Below are positions 20,110-21,777 of a stretch of DNA of 21,777 bases, piece by piece. A model generated the notes under the pieces. That model saw only the letters and a program-made list of their open reading frames with translations. It did not search any database and had not been told where the DNA came from. The translations under genes were made by a program, and so were the position numbers. Each line of letters starts with the position of its first letter. The first letter of the stretch is position 1. Origin of the DNA: Proteobacteria bacterium UBA6920 (GTDB lineage Bacteria; Pseudomonadota; Gammaproteobacteria; SG8-11); NCBI GenBank assembly GCA_002448875.1, contig DKAS01000051.1, positions 1 through 21,777 of the forward strand, in the 5' to 3' direction.

Positions 20110-21777
20110 ATGAGTATCTTCAACCAGTATGCATCGCGATTCGAGCGGCAAAAAGCCGAGGAATTAACCATTCAGGAATACCTGGAACTGTGCAAGAAAG
20201 ATCCGCTCGTCTATGCCACTCCGGCGGAGCGCATGCTCAAGGCCATAGGCGAACCCGATCTGGTGGATACGCGCAAGGATCCGCGCCTGAGCCGGATTTT
20301 CTCCAACAAGATGGTCAAGATCTATCCGGCGTTCCGCGAATTCTACGGCATGGAAGAAGTGATCGAGCAGATCGTTTCCTTCTTCAAGCACGCGGCGCAG
20401 GGCCTGGAAGAAAAGAAACAGATACTCTATCTGCTGGGGCCGGTGGGTGGCGGAAAGTCCTCGCTGGCGGAAAAACTCAAGGCGCTGATCGAACACGTGC
20501 CGTTCTACGCCATCAAAGGCTCGCCGGTCTATGAATCTCCACTGTCGCTGTTCTCGCCCAATGAGGACGGAAAAGTACTGGAAGAAGATTACGGCATCCC
20601 GCAGCGCTATCTGTCTACCATCATGTCTCCGTGGGCAGTGAAGCGCCTGCACGAATTCAACGGCGACATCACCAAGTTCAAAGTCATCAAGGTACACCCG
20701 TCCAATCTGCGCCAGATCGCGGTGGCCAAAACCGAACCCGGCGACGAAAACAACCAGGATATCTCCTCGCTGGTGGGCAAGGTCGATATCCGCATGCTGG
20801 AACATTTTGCCCAGGACGATCCGGACGCCTATAGTTTCTCCGGCGGTCTGTGCAAGGGCAATCGCGGCATGCTGGAATTCGTCGAAATGTTCAAGGCGCC
20901 GATCAAAGTTCTGCATCCGCTGCTGACCGCAACCCAGGAAGGCAACTACAAGGGCACCGAGGGCCTGTCGGCGATTCCCTTCGAGGGCATCATTCTCGCT
21001 CACTCCAACGAATCCGAGTGGCTGGCGTTCAAGAACAACAAGAACAACGAAGCATTCCTCGACCGCATCTATATCGTCAAGGTGCCGTATTGCCTGCGTT
21101 CGTCCGAGGAAGTCAGAATCTACGAAAAACTGCTGCGCAACAGCTCGCTGGCGGAAGCGCCCTGCGCCCCCGGCACCCTGGACATGATGGCGCAGTTCGC
21201 CGTGCTGTCGCGGGTCAAGGAACCGGAAAATTCCAACATTTATTCCAAGATGCGGGTCTATGACGGAGAAAACCTCAAAGACGTCGATCCCAACTCGAAA
21301 AGCTACCAGGAATACCGCGACTTCGCCGGTGTCGACGAAGGCATGACCGGCCTGTCCACCCGCTTTGCCTTCAAGATCCTGTCGCGGGTGTTCAATTTCG
21401 ATCACCAGGAAGTGGCGGCCAATCCGGTGCACCTGCTGTACATTCTCGAGCAGCAGATCGAACGCGAACAGTTCGCGCCGGAAACCGAGGAGAAATACAT
21501 CTCCTATATCAAAGGCTACCTGACGCCCCGCTACATCGAGCTCATCGGCAAGGAAATCCAGACCGCGTATCTGGAATCCTACTCGGAATACGGGCAGAAT
21601 ATTTTTGACCGTTATGTCACTTATTCCGATTACTGGATCCAGGACGAGGAATATCGCGACCCGGACACCGGCGAGATCTTCAACCGCGCCGCGCTCAATG
21701 ACGAACTGGAAAAGATCGAAAAGCCGGCGGGCATCAGCAACCCCAAGGATTTTCGCAACGAGATCGTCAACTTCGTG
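20110..21777 (+). CDS. prkA: PrkA/YeaG-type serine protein kinase (AAA+ fold), 3' end missing
   Basis: PrkA (YeaG in E. coli) is a cytoplasmic AAA+-like protein reported to act as a serine kinase in nutrient stress. The visible 556 codons remain open at the window edge; the usual length is about 640. The N-terminus matches the family: LTIQEYLELCKKDPLVYATP, then AERMLKAIGEPDLVDT. A Walker A motif, GPVGGGKS, lies at 110-117. Other conserved parts are SPLSLF, YGIPQRYLSTIMSPWAVKRL, FSGGLCKGNRGMLEFVEMFK, LLTATQEGNYKGTEG, ILAHSNESEWLAFKNNKNNE and FLDRIYIVKVPYCLR (AAA+ core), followed by TGLSTRFAFKILSRVFN. GAGAGG lies 7 bases before the ATG. In most gammaproteobacteria it is followed by yeaH and a SpoVR gene, which would be outside this window. 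A sigma-54 promoter precedes it. Confidence 0.97.
   Translation, partial: MSIFNQYASRFERQKAEELTIQEYLELCKKDPLVYATPAERMLKAIGEPDLVDTRKDPRLSRIFSNKMVKIYPAFREFYGMEEVIEQIVSFFKHAAQGLEEKKQILYLLGPVGGGKSSLAEKLKALIEHVPFYAIKGSPVYESPLSLFSPNEDGKVLEEDYGIPQRYLSTIMSPWAVKRLHEFNGDITKFKVIKVHPSNLRQIAVAKTEPGDENNQDISSLVGKVDIRMLEHFAQDDPDAYSFSGGLCKGNRGMLEFVEMFKAPIKVLHPLLTATQEGNYKGTEGLSAIPFEGIILAHSNESEWLAFKNNKNNEAFLDRIYIVKVPYCLRSSEEVRIYEKLLRNSSLAEAPCAPGTLDMMAQFAVLSRVKEPENSNIYSKMRVYDGENLKDVDPNSKSYQEYRDFAGVDEGMTGLSTRFAFKILSRVFNFDHQEVAANPVHLLYILEQQIEREQFAPETEEKYISYIKGYLTPRYIELIGKEIQTAYLESYSEYGQNIFDRYVTYSDYWIQDEEYRDPDTGEIFNRAALNDELEKIEKPAGISNPKDFRNEIVNFV

Noticed and set aside
19561..20151. 196-codon minus-strand frame covering the gap before prkA
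   Set aside because: It overlaps the ends of both neighbours, contains the hairpin and sigma-54 promoter, and its translation has no recognisable features or good ribosome binding site.
20164..21432. 422-codon minus-strand open frame
   Set aside because: It lies entirely opposite prkA, whose protein is highly conserved. Long antisense frames are common opposite GC-rich genes of this codon usage.

Overview
The window reads as chromosomal DNA of a flagellated, non-enteric gammaproteobacterium. Grounds for this are the gene content and order (flgB to flgK, cheV, flgA-flgM-flgN-PilZ), sigma-54 and sigma-28 promoter matches on flagellar genes, a PrkA/YeaG kinase gene and a DUF3135 gene, all in moderately GC-rich DNA. 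I cannot name the genus. No insertion sequence, integrase, CRISPR array or phage gene was seen.

Region 1 (1-8550) holds the rod/hook operon on the minus strand: flgB, flgC, flgD, flgE, flgF, flgG, flgH, flgI, flgJ, flgK (flgK runs off the left edge). Spacings are short, one start overlaps a stop, and transcription probably begins at a textbook sigma-54 promoter (8519-8534). FlgJ is the short form without a peptidoglycan hydrolase domain. Region 2 (8648-12080) has cheV on the minus strand, and divergently flgA, flgM, flgN and a YcgR-like PilZ gene on the plus strand. A sigma-28-type promoter precedes flgM. Together these regions encode rod, hook, rings and their chaperones, the sigma-28 checkpoint, a chemotaxis coupling protein and a c-di-GMP brake.

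Region 3 (12096-17710) is a tightly coupled five-gene minus-strand operon: an ArsS-type radical SAM enzyme, an ArsM-type arsenite methyltransferase, a TIGR04283-like family 2 glycosyltransferase, a TIGR04282-like CofC-type nucleotidyl/glycosyltransferase, and a large fusion of a TVP38/TMEM64 membrane domain to a flavin disulfide reductase. This looks like a bacterial arsenosugar (or related organoarsenical) pathway and is the most interesting part of the window. The fusion protein has a redox CxxxxC pair but a Tyr where lipoamide dehydrogenases have the catalytic His. No recognisable nucleosidase for adenine removal and no ArsR repressor are present.

Region 4 (17711-18994) has an ECF-like sigma factor and a soluble zinc-finger (HxxxCxxC) anti-sigma factor divergent from the arsenic operon, with a 21-bp dyad between them, then a tRNA-Arg(CCT) gene with its own promoter. 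Region 5 (18995-21777) has an AT-rich gap, a DUF3135 gene ending in a strong hairpin, a long intergenic region with a GC-rich foldable block and a sigma-54 promoter (19985-20000), and the first 556 codons of prkA, which runs off the right edge.
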